Shown piece by piece: positions 48,325-48,586 of a DNA stretch of 48,586 nucleotides (its first letter is position 1; every line of letters begins with the position of its first letter). The stretch spans positions 1-48,586 of the forward strand of contig PEQZ01000004.1 in the NCBI GenBank assembly GCA_002928395.1, read 5' to 3'. The translations under genes were made by a program, and so were the position numbers. The stretch is from Hyphomicrobium sp. (GTDB lineage Bacteria; Pseudomonadota; Alphaproteobacteria; Rhizobiales; Hyphomicrobiaceae). The notes beneath the pieces were generated by a model. It did not search any database. It was not told the DNA's origin and worked only from the letters and a program-made list of their open reading frames with translations.

Positions 48325-48586
48325 GTTTCCAGGTCTCCCTCGCTCGAGTTCTACCTGTGAGCTGAACCTTCGACCCGCTCACCAAACCACGTCATTGCCG
48401 TGCTCGACACGGCCATCCGATGCCATAGTCACCGATCTCGCCAAGCAGCGCTGGATGGCCGGATGTCGCGGTGGAGCCGCGCCCACGGCTGTCCGGTTGA
48501 GTTGCGAACCGATCGAACACTACAGCTGGGCTTGCTCGACAATCTTGCGCCGGCTGTTTAGGTCGACACGAATCCCCTCTCCCCTT

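Noticed and set aside
48325-48586. Possible feature at the right edge
   Set aside because: No ORF, RNA or repeat could be supported in the last ~260 bp.

Overview
The window is about 48.6 kb of high-GC DNA that reads as an alphaproteobacterial methylotroph chromosome (Hyphomicrobium-like; this is inferred from gene content and not tested). (1) At the left end is a serine-cycle C1 assimilation block: a LuxR-type regulator, serine-glyoxylate aminotransferase, malyl-CoA lyase, malate-CoA ligase beta and alpha, and a divergent PEP carboxylase. (2) Next come mixed metabolic and envelope genes: PrmB-like methyltransferase, GH114-like protein, GMC oxidoreductase with its small subunit, acyl-CoA desaturase, two secreted proteins built from repeats of one domain, and an FAD-linked oxidase. 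(3) The centre (about 20.2-36.6 kb) is the most unusual part. It has an alginate-synthase-like core (PilZ-HlyD Alg44-like protein, Alg8-like GT2, AlgD-like GDP-mannose dehydrogenase), then four consecutive RTX calcium-repeat proteins, a type I secretion ABC ATPase plus HlyD adaptor, and a PL14-like lyase-fold protein. The ABC ATPase keeps Walker A/B but has non-canonical Q-loop, signature and H-loop. (4) At the right end are a membrane-anchored nuclease-like protein, a tandem TPR pair, an L,D-transpeptidase, a Ser/Thr kinase-WD40 / FHA / FHA / PP2C signalling locus, and a cyclic-nucleotide-gated K+ channel-like protein. No tRNA, rRNA, CRISPR array or transposase was recognised. All family calls come from motif reading without database searches.
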